Position numbers and translations under genes: made by a program. DNA of 64,000 nt from Actinomortierella ambigua (taxonomy: Eukaryota; Mortierellomycota; Mortierellomycetes; Mortierellales; Mortierellaceae). Shown piece by piece: positions 30,308-41,483 of this stretch. The stretch's first letter is position 1; every line of letters starts with the position of its first letter. The notes beneath the pieces are model-generated. The model was not told where the DNA came from. It did no database searches and worked only from the letters and a program-made list of their open reading frames with translations. The DNA is taken from positions 1 to 64,000 of the forward strand of contig JAAAJB010000021.1 of assembly GCA_016098155.1 (NCBI GenBank), in the 5' to 3' direction.

Positions 30308-33300
30308 ATGGATTCAACTCACCCCAAACGCTCGCTCGTGGTAAGGAAGCAACCAGGCAGAACACAATCGCTCTTTCCAATATGCTGAGAAAAACCCACT
30401 GACACACTCCCTTTCTTTCTCCCTCGCCTCTCTATGCCGTCTGAAAGCGCTCTCTTCTCGTCCTCGGAAAGTCCCTCGGCTCTGGAGCCTTTGGCGCTGT
30501 CCACGAGGCGCGCTGGGGGAACCAGCCATGCGCAGCCAAGTCATTCTTTCTCAGTGAGTCGGACTTTCACCAACAGTCCATCCAGAAGGAGATCGCCGTC
30601 CTCCAGAAGCTCCGCTACCGCCACATCATCCAGTTCTACCGCACTCATGAAGAACACGGCCGCATCTACCTTCTCATGGAACTGGCTGAGAGAGGCAGTC
30701 TTGCGCGGGCCATCAACAATGGTGAGCTCGCCCCCGATGACTGGTTGACCAAGAGCCGGCTCGCCAGTGAGATTGCACGAGGGCTGGCCTTCATGCACCA
30801 AGAGGGAGTCCTCCACCGTGATCTCAAGAGCGCCAATGTGCTCCTGACCAAACATATGGAAGTCAAGCTGGCCGATTTTGGACTGTCCAAGGTCAAGTCG
30901 ATGGCCAGTGCAGCGACATCGCTAACTAACGAGTCAGGAGCTGGTCTTGCAGGCACTCTACGATGGGTAGCACCCGAGCTACTGTTTGCTACCAAGCCAG
31001 TGTATTCGGTCCAATCCGATGTGTATGCACTTGGAGTGGTGATGTGGGAGATGGCAGCCAACTGTACGCGGCCTTTCAAAGACCATGAAAACAACGCGCT
31101 TGTTGCCCTGACTATTAGCAATGGTGGTCGTGAGGTTTTGCCTGACAACACGCCGATTGAGTACCGAGATTGGGTGCAACGCTGTTGGCACCAGGATTTA
31201 TCGCAACGACCTGAAGCCAATGAGGTGGCTCAAGTGTACGATGATTCAGCCGAAGTATGTGCTGGTGATCATGACGTGGGTGTTGATTTTCTCTCTGTGA
31301 CTCAACCCAGCGCCACACAAACAGGTTCGAAGTATGGTCGGATGACCCATCACAAATGTATAGATTACATCGGAGAGGAGGTATCAGCCTTGGACATTGA
31401 CACTCACCATGTGGGTCGGTTACCGGAGACAGATGACGATGTAGTCACGCATTTGTGCAAGGCAGCCATACGAGGAAGTGGTGACGCTCAGCTGTTTCTC
31501 GGGTGGATCTATGGCACTGACAAGTGGATCGACAAGAGCGACAATGACTCATTCTGGTGGTATCTCCAGGCTGCTCAGCAAGGACTTGTCGTAGCACAGC
31601 TCCGTGTTGCCAAGATGTATGAGCAAGGCCGTGGAGTCGACGAGAGCGATGTGAAGGCAGTGACATGGTATCACCAAGCAGCCGAGGGTGGTAGTGCCGA
31701 GGCACAGTGTAGGCTTGGCAAGATGTATGACAGCGGTCGTGGCGTCAAGCAAGACGACAATAAAGCACTACGATGGTATCGTATGGCAGCAGAGCAGGAG
31801 GAAAGCGAGGCACAGGCGACACTTGGGGTGTGGTACTCTCTTGGCCGAGGAGTGTCGCAGGATGATGTTGAGGCAGCCAGCTGGCTCATCAAGGCGGCAC
31901 AGAATGGAAAGGAGGAAGCACAATTCAACCTTGGACAGATCTACTCAAAAATGCGGGGAGTGGAGCAAAGTACCATAAATGCAGTCAAGTGCCTCGTGAG
32001 GGCAGCAGAGCAAGGGCAAGATTTTGCGCAATTTATCCTCGCGAAGATGTATCAAGAAGGATGTGGTGTCGAACAGAGCGACATTAAAGCGGCCAAGTGG
32101 TTCACAGAGGCGGCAAATCGAGGGTACAAAGAAGCACAACACAACCTTGCATGTATGTTCAGAGAAGGACTAGGAGTCGAGCAGAGCGACATTGAAGCAG
32201 CCCAGTGGTTCACGAAGGCAGCAGAACGAGGGCACGAAGAGGCACAATTTGGCCTCGCGCTGTCGTACAAAGAAGGACGAGGAGTCAGACAGAGCGACAT
32301 TGAGGCGGTCAAGTGGTACACAAAGGCAGCAGAACGAGGGTATGAAGGAGCACAGTTCAACCTCGCGATAATGTACAAAGAAGGACGAGGAGTCAGACAG
32401 AGCGACATTGAGGCGGTCAAGTGGTACACAAAGGCAGCAGAACAAGGGTATGAAGACGCACAACTCAACCTCGCGATAATGTACAAAGAAGGGCAAGGAG
32501 TCAAGCAGAGCGACGTTGAGGCGGTCAAGTGGTTTACAATGGCAGCGGAACAAGGGTATGAAAAAGCACAATTCAACCTCGCGCTGTCGTACAAAGAAGG
32601 ACGAGGAGTCAGACAGAGCGACATTGAGGCGGTCAAGTGGTACACAAAGGCAGCAGAACAAGGGTATGAAGACGCACAACTCAACCTCGCGATGATGTAC
32701 CAAGAAGGACAAGGAGTCGAGCAGAGCGACATTGAGGCGTTCAAGTGGTTAACAAAGGCTGCAGAACGAGGTCACGAGAGAGCACAATTCGGCCTCGCGT
32801 TGATGTACGAGAAAGGACAAGGAGTCGAGCAGAACGAGATTGAGGCGGCTAAGTGGATCACAAAGGCAGCAGAACGAGGGTTCGATAGAGCACAGTTCTA
32901 CCTCGGATTGATGTTCAGAGAAGGACGAGGTGTCGAGCAGAGCGATATCGAATCGATTAAGTGGTGCACAAGGGCAGTAGAACAAGGTAATAAATTATTT
33001 CAGTTCGGCCTTGCACTGATGCTCGAAAAAGGACAGGGAGTCGAGCGAAACGACACTGAGGCGGCCAAATGGTTTGCTAAGGGAGCTGAGCAAGGGGATA
33101 AAGAAGCACAATTCAGCCTCGCAGAGATGTATGAAGAAGGACGAGGAGTCGAGCAGAGCGATATTGAGGCGGCCAAATGGTACACTAAGGCAGCTGAGCA
33201 AGGGGATAAAGAAGCACAATTCAGCCTCGCAGAGATGTATGAAAAAGGACAAGGAGTAGAGCAGAGCGACACTGAAGCAGCCAGGTGGTATATGAGGGCA

Positions 33301-34119
33301 GCAGAACGAGGGCATGTAGGAGCACAGCTGGACCTCGCATGGATGTACAAAGAGGGTCGAGGGGTTGAGCAGAGCTTCATTGAGGCGGTCAAGTGGTACA
33401 CGAAAGCGGCAGAACAAGGGAACGCAGAAGCGCAATTCAGCCTCGCAGAGATGTATGAAGAAGGACGAGGAGTCGAGCAGAGCGGCCTAGAGGCAGTCAA
33501 GTGGTTGAGGAAGGCAGCAGAACGAGGGCATGGAAGAGCACAGCTCAACCTCGCATGGATGTACAAAGATGGACGAGTGGTCGAGCAAAGTGACATCGAA
33601 GCGGCCAAGTGGTTCACGAAGGCAGCAGAAAGAGGACATGGGGGAGCACAGTTCAATCTCGCGCTGATGTATAAAGAAGGACAAGGAGTCGAACAAAGCG
33701 ACATTGAAGCGGTCAAATGGTATACAGAGGCAGCAGAACGAGGTTATGAAGCTGCACAATTCGACCTCGCATGGATGTACAAAGAAGGACATGGAGTCGA
33801 GCAGAGCGACATAGAAGCGGTTAAGTGGTACACGAAGGTAGCAGAACGAGGGTATCAAGGAGCACAATTGAACCTCGCATGGATGTACAAAGAGGGACGA
33901 GGGGTTGAGCAGAGCTTCATTGAGGCGGTCAAGTGGTACACGAAAGCGGCAGAACAAGGGAATGCAGAAGCGCAATTTAACCTTGGGTTGATGTGCGATG
34001 AAGGCTGTGGAGTCGAAAAGAATGATGCCGAAGCGACCAAATGGTTCACTAGAGCAACGGCACAAGGACATGTGGAAGCACAGCACATGCAGAGAAGAAA
34101 GAGGAGTCGAACTGTGTAA
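30308..34119 (+). CDS. TKL-like protein kinase with C-terminal Sel1 repeat array (kinase 1)
   Basis: Exons 30308-30340 and 30448-34119 give 1234 residues. A kinase domain fills about residues 12-290: Gly-rich loop GKSLGSGAFGAV, the VAIK-type lysine in CAAKSFF, HRDLKSANVLL, DFGLSKV and VAPEL, so all catalytic motifs are present. The sequence fits the tyrosine-kinase-like group. From about residue 375 there are roughly 24 Sel1 repeats of 36 residues (consensus EAQFNLAxMYKEGRGVEQSDIEAVKWYTKAAEQG) and a final partial one. Sel1 arrays are scaffolding solenoids, and kinase-Sel1 fusions are expanded in some early-diverging fungi (known of the family, details from memory). The small first exon encodes only 11 residues. 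The repeats are nearly identical at DNA level, so the copy number is open to assembly error or natural variation. Confidence 0.9.
31450..34100 (+). repeat. 108-bp tandem repeat array encoding Sel1 units
   Basis: About 24 units of 108 bp lie within the kinase-Sel1 gene. Units in the middle and right are almost identical. One 70-bp segment beginning TACAAAGAAGGACGAGGAGT recurs at about 32266, 32374 and 32590, spacings of one and two units. Another segment starting GGGGTTGAGCAGAGCTTCAT recurs at 33361 and 33901, exactly five units apart. Multi-unit duplication is the simplest explanation. The minus strand is also open over long stretches because of the repeated codons. Confidence 0.9.
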
Positions 34120-35573
34120 CGCCAAGGTAGTCAATTTGTACGTCTGGCCCGATTTGTTAAAGACAACACTGCAAAGTTGATTTTTAGACAATTTGAGGTT
34201 GTGCCCTATTATTCGAATGCTCGTTGCTCATATTGGCTGGATGGGAATTGCTCCATCGTCATTGTCGTACAGAGCTACCTGCTTTACTGGTAGGGCTTCA
34301 TCTGCATTCTGAAAACTCTAAATCTCATACTCTTATCAATATTTTTGAACGCTTTGGTATGGATGGCGTTCAAAATCTTCGAGTATTAGAAGCTCTTTCG
34401 CACACCGCACTCTATTTAGCTCTACACGAGAGGTGAGGCTGGACGGGAGCGCTCGAGATCCTCGAAGAGGCGAAATCAGGTTCATGTGCTTCAGAGGACG
34501 TCGAGATGTTACATGCGAAGGAGGATCTCGAACTGCAGAAATATTATGATTGAGTAGGCGCATGGTAGCATTGTGGAGTACGGCGAGCACATGGAGGAGC
34601 CAAAGCGGAGCACACAATTGTATCTGTGCCCGTGCATACGGCGCTACCCGCCTAGAATGATCAAATTTATGGCCATGTTTTGTAGGGCAATTACGCCTAC
34701 CAGGAAAAACTTCTACCATACTGAGTGCGTACTATGGATCTTTATCCATTATTGTGCAGGTGCATGGGTAGCTTGTGGATTGGATGCTCTGTAGAAGAAG
34801 GTCGATGATGGTACGACATCGAAATAGTCGGGGGTAAAAGGCCAGGCTCTAATTGGCTGGATTCCTGGAATTGGTTTCTGATTCGGCTCGCCATGTTCCA
34901 TCTCATAGGGGACCAAGAACAAGCTGGATAGCTAACAGGGGCTCCACCCGCAATCCTATTTTGCACCTCAAATCAATGCTCTAACTTTGTGTGGACCAAA
35001 TCTTCCCCCAGCGAGTTTCTGTGGGAGAACGAGAGCAAGAAATCAGAGAAAGCAGCATTCGGACCAGTAATGGAAAGACTGTCTGTGTACCACCTCTGAT
35101 GATGCTTCGACTTTCCCCGCCTCCCTCTCTTTTCGCAAACTTAGACAGACGTACTGAATAACTGAATGTATTACGATAGTTTGTCCCCTTGGCGGACGAG
35201 GTTACAGAAACTCTTTTATGCCTCGACTGCACTTGGATAGTCCCTCCACCTCTATTGTTGCGGTGGGCAAGAAATCCTGTACGTCACGGAAGATACCATA
35301 GATGCAAATTAATCATGATACATTTGTATCATGGAGTGACAAGCTCCTGACCAATGGCCAACCTTTCGCCTCTCAAAGTGCATTCCAGCAGAGGACAGGG
35401 CCATAAATTTGTGGCTGGCAATAAAATTTGTTTATTCCCAGGGAGAAAAGATAATTATGTTTTGTTGTTGTTTTTTCCCTTTTGTTAGGGCTTGAGTGCC
35501 TTAGCACTGAATATGATAAAGATATGATAATGGCGCGGCCTACTAGGAGAGGAGGGTAAGGGTGACTTGGCCA
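34120..35573. other. gene-poor spacer
   Basis: There is no supported gene. Short frames on both strands lack domains. The composition is less pyrimidine-skewed than the housekeeping flanks and looks like decayed accessory sequence. No terminal repeats were found by eye. Confidence 0.35.
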
Positions 35574-35945
35574 TCACTTGAACAGGTGCAGAAAAGTTCG
35601 CTTAAAGGCCTGAAAGTCTCGCCATGCATGCCGGTTCTCGCGGAACCATTGCTTTGTCGAGGGGTCTTTCAGATAAAGTGGAATAATGTCCAATCTCGCC
35701 TGCTGGCTCCAGTTGTTCGCCTGCGCTATTTCCTCAAAGTCTTCCATCCATACGGCACCACTGAGGTACGGCCAGAATTCTTTTGGCGTTGCTAGATTCC
35801 GCTCTTGGCGGAACGAGCAGCAGCAGCAACAGCCTCGCCCTCCCCGGCCAATGCAGGTATTCGCACCACTGTCACTGCCTGCAATGGTAGCGTTGTTGGT
35901 GAGGTCTTGAATCCTATGGGCGTTGCCGACGAGTTGGAACGCCAT
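35574..35945 (-). CDS. retrotransposon gag-like single-domain ORF
   Basis: A 123-residue ORF from ATG 35945 to a TGA at 35576-35574. Residues 50-123 look like the core of the Ty3-type retrotransposon gag fold: a Trp/Phe pattern in VWMEDFEEIAQANNWSQQAR, then LDIIPLYLKDPSTKQWFREN and AWRDFQAFKRTFLHLF. The domain normally continues into a longer capsid and a zinc knuckle, but the frame stops right after FLHLFK. No protease, reverse transcriptase or integrase lies beside it. The N-terminal 50 residues are Gly/Cys-rich and unplaced. It is either a truncated element or a captured gag gene. The open frame supports, but does not prove, recent activity or selection. Confidence 0.55.
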   Translation of the reverse strand: MAFQLVGNAHRIQDLTNNATIAGSDSGANTCIGRGGRGCCCCCSFRQERNLATPKEFWPYLSGAVWMEDFEEIAQANNWSQQARLDIIPLYLKDPSTKQWFRENRHAWRDFQAFKRTFLHLFK

Positions 35946-36628
35946 ATCTGGGTATGAAGATGGTTGTTGTGAGAGGGGGGAGGTGCGGTGGTGGAGAGGG
36001 AGGTGTGGCGACAGAAAAGAGGGGTGGGTGGCAATGGAAGGCTGGAAGTGAGTGTGAGAATCAAGCCAAAAAAAATCGATTAAGGTTCTTTTGGCCCTTG
36101 GTGACGGTGGAACATGAAAACTTTAATCATGGGCGTTGACAGGAATGGAATGTTTGGATGTGATAGAATCGGATAAGGCTCTTCTGTCATTTGAACTCTC
36201 TGTACAAACCTCTCCAGCAACGAGAATGTCTGCGGTCAAACCTCTCTCCGTAGCGATATCCTCTTTAGTCCACCTTTCTTATATCATATGTAAAACTCTT
36301 GAATGCCTATGACAGTGTAGGGTTGATATGCTAGAAAACCATCTTACAGGGTCATTTGGATTTGGCATGAATCGACCAGATACGAATGGACGGATGTACT
36401 ACTCATGTGATAATGAACCCTCCTCCCCTTGGATAGGACCGTGAGAGACCAATACATCGCAAAGGTATCTTTTTACCACAGTACGTCTTTTCTTTCCCCC
36501 TGGAAAGAAAATCGCATTGGTATGCGGCCATATACCATATACATCTATTTAAGGCGATTGGGTGGGACGCCTGCTGGAAAGAGACACACCTTGAGACGAT
36601 CCTTTACTCATTTTTCAGAGTGATAAAC
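35946..36628. other. spacer upstream of RNase H-like ORF 1
   Basis: No gene was recognised. A good 3' splice signal (CTTTACTCATTTTTCAG) ends at 36619, ten bases before the ATG of the RNase H-like ORF, so a 5' UTR intron or an upstream coding exon is possible. I could not find an upstream exon in the right phase. Confidence 0.35.
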
Positions 36629-37288
36629 ATGTCAGCCACTTTCACCATGCGGCACGCTCGCCTAGCCAGTTTGCGGCCTCCAGGATATCAAAACCCCTTC
36701 GGATGTAGCTTCCGAGTGTCGAGCATGGCTCGACATTTTCCAACGCCAATATCCCCTATGTCGTCCCTTCAACTTGCACAACCACCGTGCAGCGCACTCA
36801 TTCCGTCAGCCTTTAGCTCCGAAGGCATCATTATCTTCTCTGATGCATCACCCGGGCATGGGGCGTGGATTGACAACCGAGGTCGCCAACATTCATTTGA
36901 GGTACCGCTCGAGTATCGAGGGTCAAGTACATATTTCGAGTTTTACGCGATGTACAAAGCAATCACCGGCATATCAACGTGGAACACGCATGTAAGTCTG
37001 TTCTGCGACAATATTGACGCCGGCCAGTACTTGAAGGATCGATACTTGCTCAATCCCGGGAAACATCCCAAAATCGACCTGCTCAAGAAGGTCATCCTAC
37101 TGTTCATCCGACAGAACGGCATCCGTCTCTCAGTGTCATATGTCCCCTCTAACTTGAATCCTGCTGACCCTATCTCTCGTCACCCCATCAAGAGCGCACA
37201 GCGCGCTGAGGCAAGTCGCATGGTCGAGGTTTTCACTCAACACCATTTAGCCGACTACGAGCAACACACGTATTTATATTATAATTAG
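36629..37288 (+). CDS. standalone RNase H-like protein 1 (retroelement-derived)
   Basis: The ORF is 219 residues from ATG 36629. Residues about 68-190 match a retroelement RNase H domain: FSDASPGHGAW (first Asp), FEFYAMYKAI (Glu), LFCDNIDA (second Asp) and NLNPADPISRHPI (last Asp). All four metal-binding acids are therefore kept. The histidine that usually precedes the last motif (V-x-H-x-P) is Tyr here (VSYVPS). The first roughly 65 residues have no recognised domain. No reverse transcriptase, gag or integrase is fused or adjacent in the same orientation. A related ORF lies 3.4 kb downstream on the same strand. It is probably derived from a retroelement. Whether it is a dead fragment or a host gene cannot be decided from one copy. 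Confidence 0.6.
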   Translation: MSATFTMRHARLASLRPPGYQNPFGCSFRVSSMARHFPTPISPMSSLQLAQPPCSALIPSAFSSEGIIIFSDASPGHGAWIDNRGRQHSFEVPLEYRGSSTYFEFYAMYKAITGISTWNTHVSLFCDNIDAGQYLKDRYLLNPGKHPKIDLLKKVILLFIRQNGIRLSVSYVPSNLNPADPISRHPIKSAQRAEASRMVEVFTQHHLADYEQHTYLYYN

Positions 37289-39986
37289 ATTTGAAAGAAG
37301 TCAAGCCTTTTGCCTTCGCTACGATTTCTCTCTCAATACTTTCCTTTTATTCATACTATATCATGCCATGACTCCCCTTTCTATCGCCTCATCAACACTG
37401 CATGTCGCGCAGAGAACAAAATACAATCAGTTTGGCGATTAAAGTGGAAGGTCAGATTGCAAAAAGTGTGCTCCTAAGGGTCACTGCTGAACGTGCTGAA
37501 GAGCCGCACTGAAAGGCTGCAAACTATCTATGGTGCACTATACAGCCAGTTGGTGGGGTGAAAGAGGTGGACATTATACTCTGAAAGCTTAGTGCACCAA
37601 AAAACCGTTTGGGATACATGCTTGTCCATGTCAAACACATGGAGACAAAACTCATGAGCCTGCCGTGCACCACCTCCTCTCTTCTTGGCCCTTTTCAACA
37701 TTTTCTTTCCCACACAAAGAGTAAGACGACAATATAAGATGACCCTGGGATTTGAGATCTGTGCTCTTGGTTTGTGCAGAGACAAACCACGTATTGAAAG
37801 ATGTCTGAAACCACGAAACCAAGAAAGAATTTGGCTGGCGACTAAGGGCGCACACCATTGATAAATGTACGAACACGAGTCGATTCCACTGGAAGTCAAA
37901 CGACTAATTCAATACGACTGCAATTTTCAACGCCATGGACCATCCGTTCAATGATGAGGGGTGGTTCAGACAATTGCCTAGGGAACTTGTGATATAACGA
38001 ATCCAGTAAATTCTTCAATGGGCGCGGAGTGGATGAAAGCACAAGATAGGGAGATATGCGGCAGTCATTGGCAAAGGCTGGATCATCCCGAGGTACACGA
38101 CCAAAACGCTTGTGTTCATCGTGACAGTTAGAAAAGCGAAACTTTGCAATAGCATATCAGGTCACTGTCACAGCGTTGCGGCCTTTAGAGCAGCATGTAT
38201 TCAAGAAAGGGAGGCCAACATCAACGCTATAACTCCTCTCGCATCTCCTTTTTGGATCAGCGCTATCCGGAATGAAAATGTGAATGGCGATATATTCTGA
38301 GAAAAGTCACTTTGTCGCAAGATGCCACGTAGTTTGTACACCCTCGTCTTGGTACATTCTTGCCTAGGTTTATGTACATGTCATTGTTTGGGCGCCTTCA
38401 TCCTCCTATCAAATAACTTGGCATGCAAATTCCTGTGAAAGAGATTCGATTGCTGTTCATCGTCAACAATAAAAGGGCATCTGTATCTAACCCTGGAGGC
38501 AGAGGCCCTAACCATATTATGGTGGTCTATGACAGGTTTGTACGCCGAGCATCATACCGAGTTAGGAGGAGGGAGTGCGACCGAGCATCGGGGCCACTTC
38601 TAGCAGATCGTAGTCCTAGGAACCACGCCACCCATTTGTCACTCTTTCGAAATGCCCAATGGTGTTTGGGCCGTCCCTTTGGCACAGTCGTAAGCGTCAC
38701 GTTGTTGTTGTAAAACGCTACCGCATCGATGATTTCCGTCAGGCGTAAGCGCAACACGTTTTGGTCATTATAGGAAGGGAGGGGATCCTGTCTCATTCAA
38801 GTACCAAGCATGCTAATGTGGGGAGTCAAACACGACCCTAGGGGTGATTTTGTAGTGCATGAGGCCGATCCTAGGTAATGTGCAATGAGGCAGCTTTCTT
38901 CTGGGGGGGGGGAGGAGACGAGGTTCCTTGGGGATGGCACGGGTTCGAGAAGGATGGTCCATTCCTCCGAATGAAATACTGAAGTGATTGTATGTTGGGA
39001 AACGTGCTGTCGTGGCGGAGAGCGGGTGTCGTTGGCGGGGTATCTATGCGTAATTGGGAGCCGTGCAGTGCGGCATCCCACGTAGGTCGCCAGAGCTCCG
39101 GCGGCTTATGGAGTTGAATGCATTCTTTGTGCTGGGGCTGTTTTGTACAAACATGATGAAAGTAATGCCAGTGCGCTATTGCGCTATTGTGTTGAATGTG
39201 TGAATAGCTTTGACAAGAGGTGAATGTCGTTTTTTCGAGATTGAGAAGGAATGGTCCAAAGATAGATGGAATTGTGCGAGTGCTCATGCAAGAGGTTCTG
39301 ATGCGCACTCTGTCTTAGGCACGTTCTGAGTACAATGTATTTGGGAGGAGGGGTGCTAGTTGCTACTCATGCAGGAACGGCGTGCTAGAAAATCTGATTG
39401 ATGTCAAGCATTCATGCAGATTTGAATGAGTTGAGATTGAGTTGTGTACGTGAATGAGTCCAGTTGTGTACGTATTCTTTGTCAACAGGATGTGAATCTG
39501 GAATTTGTGTGGCAGCTCTTCAATACACATAGATCGACGCGTACAAGTGTTTATCTGGTTCGCAGGTGTAGACAGGCGATGGAAGGCCATTTCTTTTGAC
39601 GAAATTTTTGTTTTGGTCTTTCGGTGGTCCACAACGCTCTATTTCAAAGACCTCACTATCCTCATGGTTGCCCGAGACTTGTGAACTGCAATGGTGCGAG
39701 GCATCACTTTTGCATCCCATTGGAGAATTCTACATGCTTCTAGACACCCAGTACTTTTTGCACGTGTATCGCGTGAGAAGACTTCTACGAAGAGACAAAT
39801 ATAAGGCTGAAAACCTTGACGCACAGGTCATCCACTAACTTTGGCGCAGCTGGCAAGCAAACATCAATCACCTGCCTTGCGTGAAAGCTTATAGTCAGGC
39901 TTACCCATATAAAGCAGCCGAATGGAAGGAAAGGTGAAAATCGCATTGAAACAGTCCCTCTGTTCCCCATACAAACTCGTAGTATC
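37289..39986. other. gene-poor spacer between RNase H-like ORFs
   Basis: In these 2.7 kb I see no gene I can support. A minus-strand frame at 38527-38796 has a protein-like stretch (VLRLRLTEIIDAVAFYNNN) but no start context, domain or partner exon. Another at 37528-37899 is Cys/Trp-rich and unconvincing. It probably contains eroded mobile-element sequence. Confidence 0.35.
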
Positions 39987-40445
39987 ATGTTCAATCAACG
40001 CGAAAAAGACTCACGATATATCACTGTCTTCTCGGATGCGTCTCCTGGGTATGGTGGGTGGATTGATAGCCATGGTCGCCAAAGCTCCTTTGAAATACCG
40101 CTCGATTATCAAAAATGCGGCATTTTTGCACTAGAGTTCTACGCGGCGTACAAGGCAATCAAGGACACGTCGACGTGGAACATGCACGTGCAGCTGTATT
40201 GCGACAACTTGAGTGTCTGTCACAGCTTGGAAGCTCTACACTTGCCTCATCCAGAGCGAAATCCGCGCGCTCAAGAGCTCATGAAGAAGCTTCGGCCGTT
40301 CATCCGACGAAACGGTATTCATCTGTCAGTGTCCCATATCCCCTCGCATCTAAATCCAGCGGACCCAATTTCTCGCCATCCCATCACGGACACCCAGCGT
40401 GACCTGGCCAAAAGCAAGGTCCTGGCATTTATGCTGGAACATTAA
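39987..40445 (+). CDS. standalone RNase H-like protein 2 (retroelement-derived)
   Basis: A compact ORF of 152 residues that is essentially one RNase H domain. It starts only about 15 residues before the first catalytic motif, FSDASPGYGGW, then has LEFYAAYKAI, LYCDNLSV and HIPSHLNPADPISRHPI. All four acidic residues and the flexible histidine (SVSHIPS) are present, so it is catalytically complete on paper. About half the residues match RNase H-like protein 1, with the same motif spacing and a similar tail (TQRDLAKSK versus AQRAEASRM). No other retroelement domain is next to it. The clean ATG, the short leader and the stop just after the domain make it look like an independent small gene rather than a random slice of a polyprotein. 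Confidence 0.65.
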   Translation: MFNQREKDSRYITVFSDASPGYGGWIDSHGRQSSFEIPLDYQKCGIFALEFYAAYKAIKDTSTWNMHVQLYCDNLSVCHSLEALHLPHPERNPRAQELMKKLRPFIRRNGIHLSVSHIPSHLNPADPISRHPITDTQRDLAKSKVLAFMLEH

Positions 40446-41483
40446 AAGAATACAAAAAATTATATCATAGCATCTTTGAAAATAGTCATAGTCTTGAGAT
40501 GACTCAAGCATTGGTCAAGGATGCGATCTCTTGCTGAATGCATCCCTTCTCTCTGTAGCAATGGTGCATCTTTCATACCTCCTTCTGTGATGATGCAGCT
40601 CTTTTATCTTTGACAAGTTTCGCTCACTTTGCACATTGCTCAGAAAATTAAAAAAAAAAAGACTGTATAGCAGTGGAGTCAAAGATTGTATACTCGTTTC
40701 AGGCAAGGGGTTTATGGATAATTGGCGAGCAGAAGTGAAGAAAGTGAGACAGTGTGGGTATGTGGGTATGTGTGAGGGGGAAGGAGAGCGACAGGAGAGC
40801 TGTGGTTTGAAAGAGAGTGTGGCCGCAGCATCGACTTTATCCCCACCCCCTTTTGGTTTGTATCGACGAGTAAACACGAAACAGCTCAATCGCTCGGAGC
40901 TAGCTTCGCGCTAAAGCAGAAACCCAAAGTCTGTGCTCTTGATCAAGACATTTAAACAACGCATGAATAATCTCCCACCACCAGCTTTTTAGGGTCAGCA
41001 GGCGAGAGAAGGTGTGCGTCAATTTGGGGACTCATATATCCATGATTCCGACTGTGGGTATTTGAACACGACTTGTGATTAATCTACAGAAGTAGAGCGA
41101 AAAGGTAGAGAAACTGTAGATGTAACATTCATTGGCCCTCCCCTTATTCGCAGTGATGGGTGTATAGTAGACATCGACAGTCTGGAAAGACTAGAGTCTG
41201 ATAAATCTATATTGGTGGGAAAAATAACGCGTGGGGAGAAGAGCGTGGCACCCTATCATGAGGCATGCCTTTTGTGGCAACTCAATTCTTCTTTTTTCAA
41301 GCGAGCCTCTTTTATTGAACAAGAATACAGGGGTGGGGAGAGAGGGAACGAAAGAAAAAGAAGGGGCGAGACAATTCATCAAGTGGAAAACAACACGACC
41401 ATGTTGCCAAGTCTGAGGTGCTTCCTATCGCCTACCATTCGCGGCAGGAAGGAAGAGTGAAAGGGGGGGATGAGATCGAGGTT
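40446..41483. other. spacer, no gene seen
   Basis: An AT-rich interval between RNase H-like ORF 2 and the small secreted protein. Short frames on both strands are low complexity. No gene is supported. Confidence 0.35.

Noticed and set aside
32052..34191. Several 145-238-codon minus-strand frames
   Set aside because: They mirror the Sel1 repeat array. Their own repetitiveness (CASSYPCSAAFVYHL units) comes from the 108-bp repeat on the other strand.
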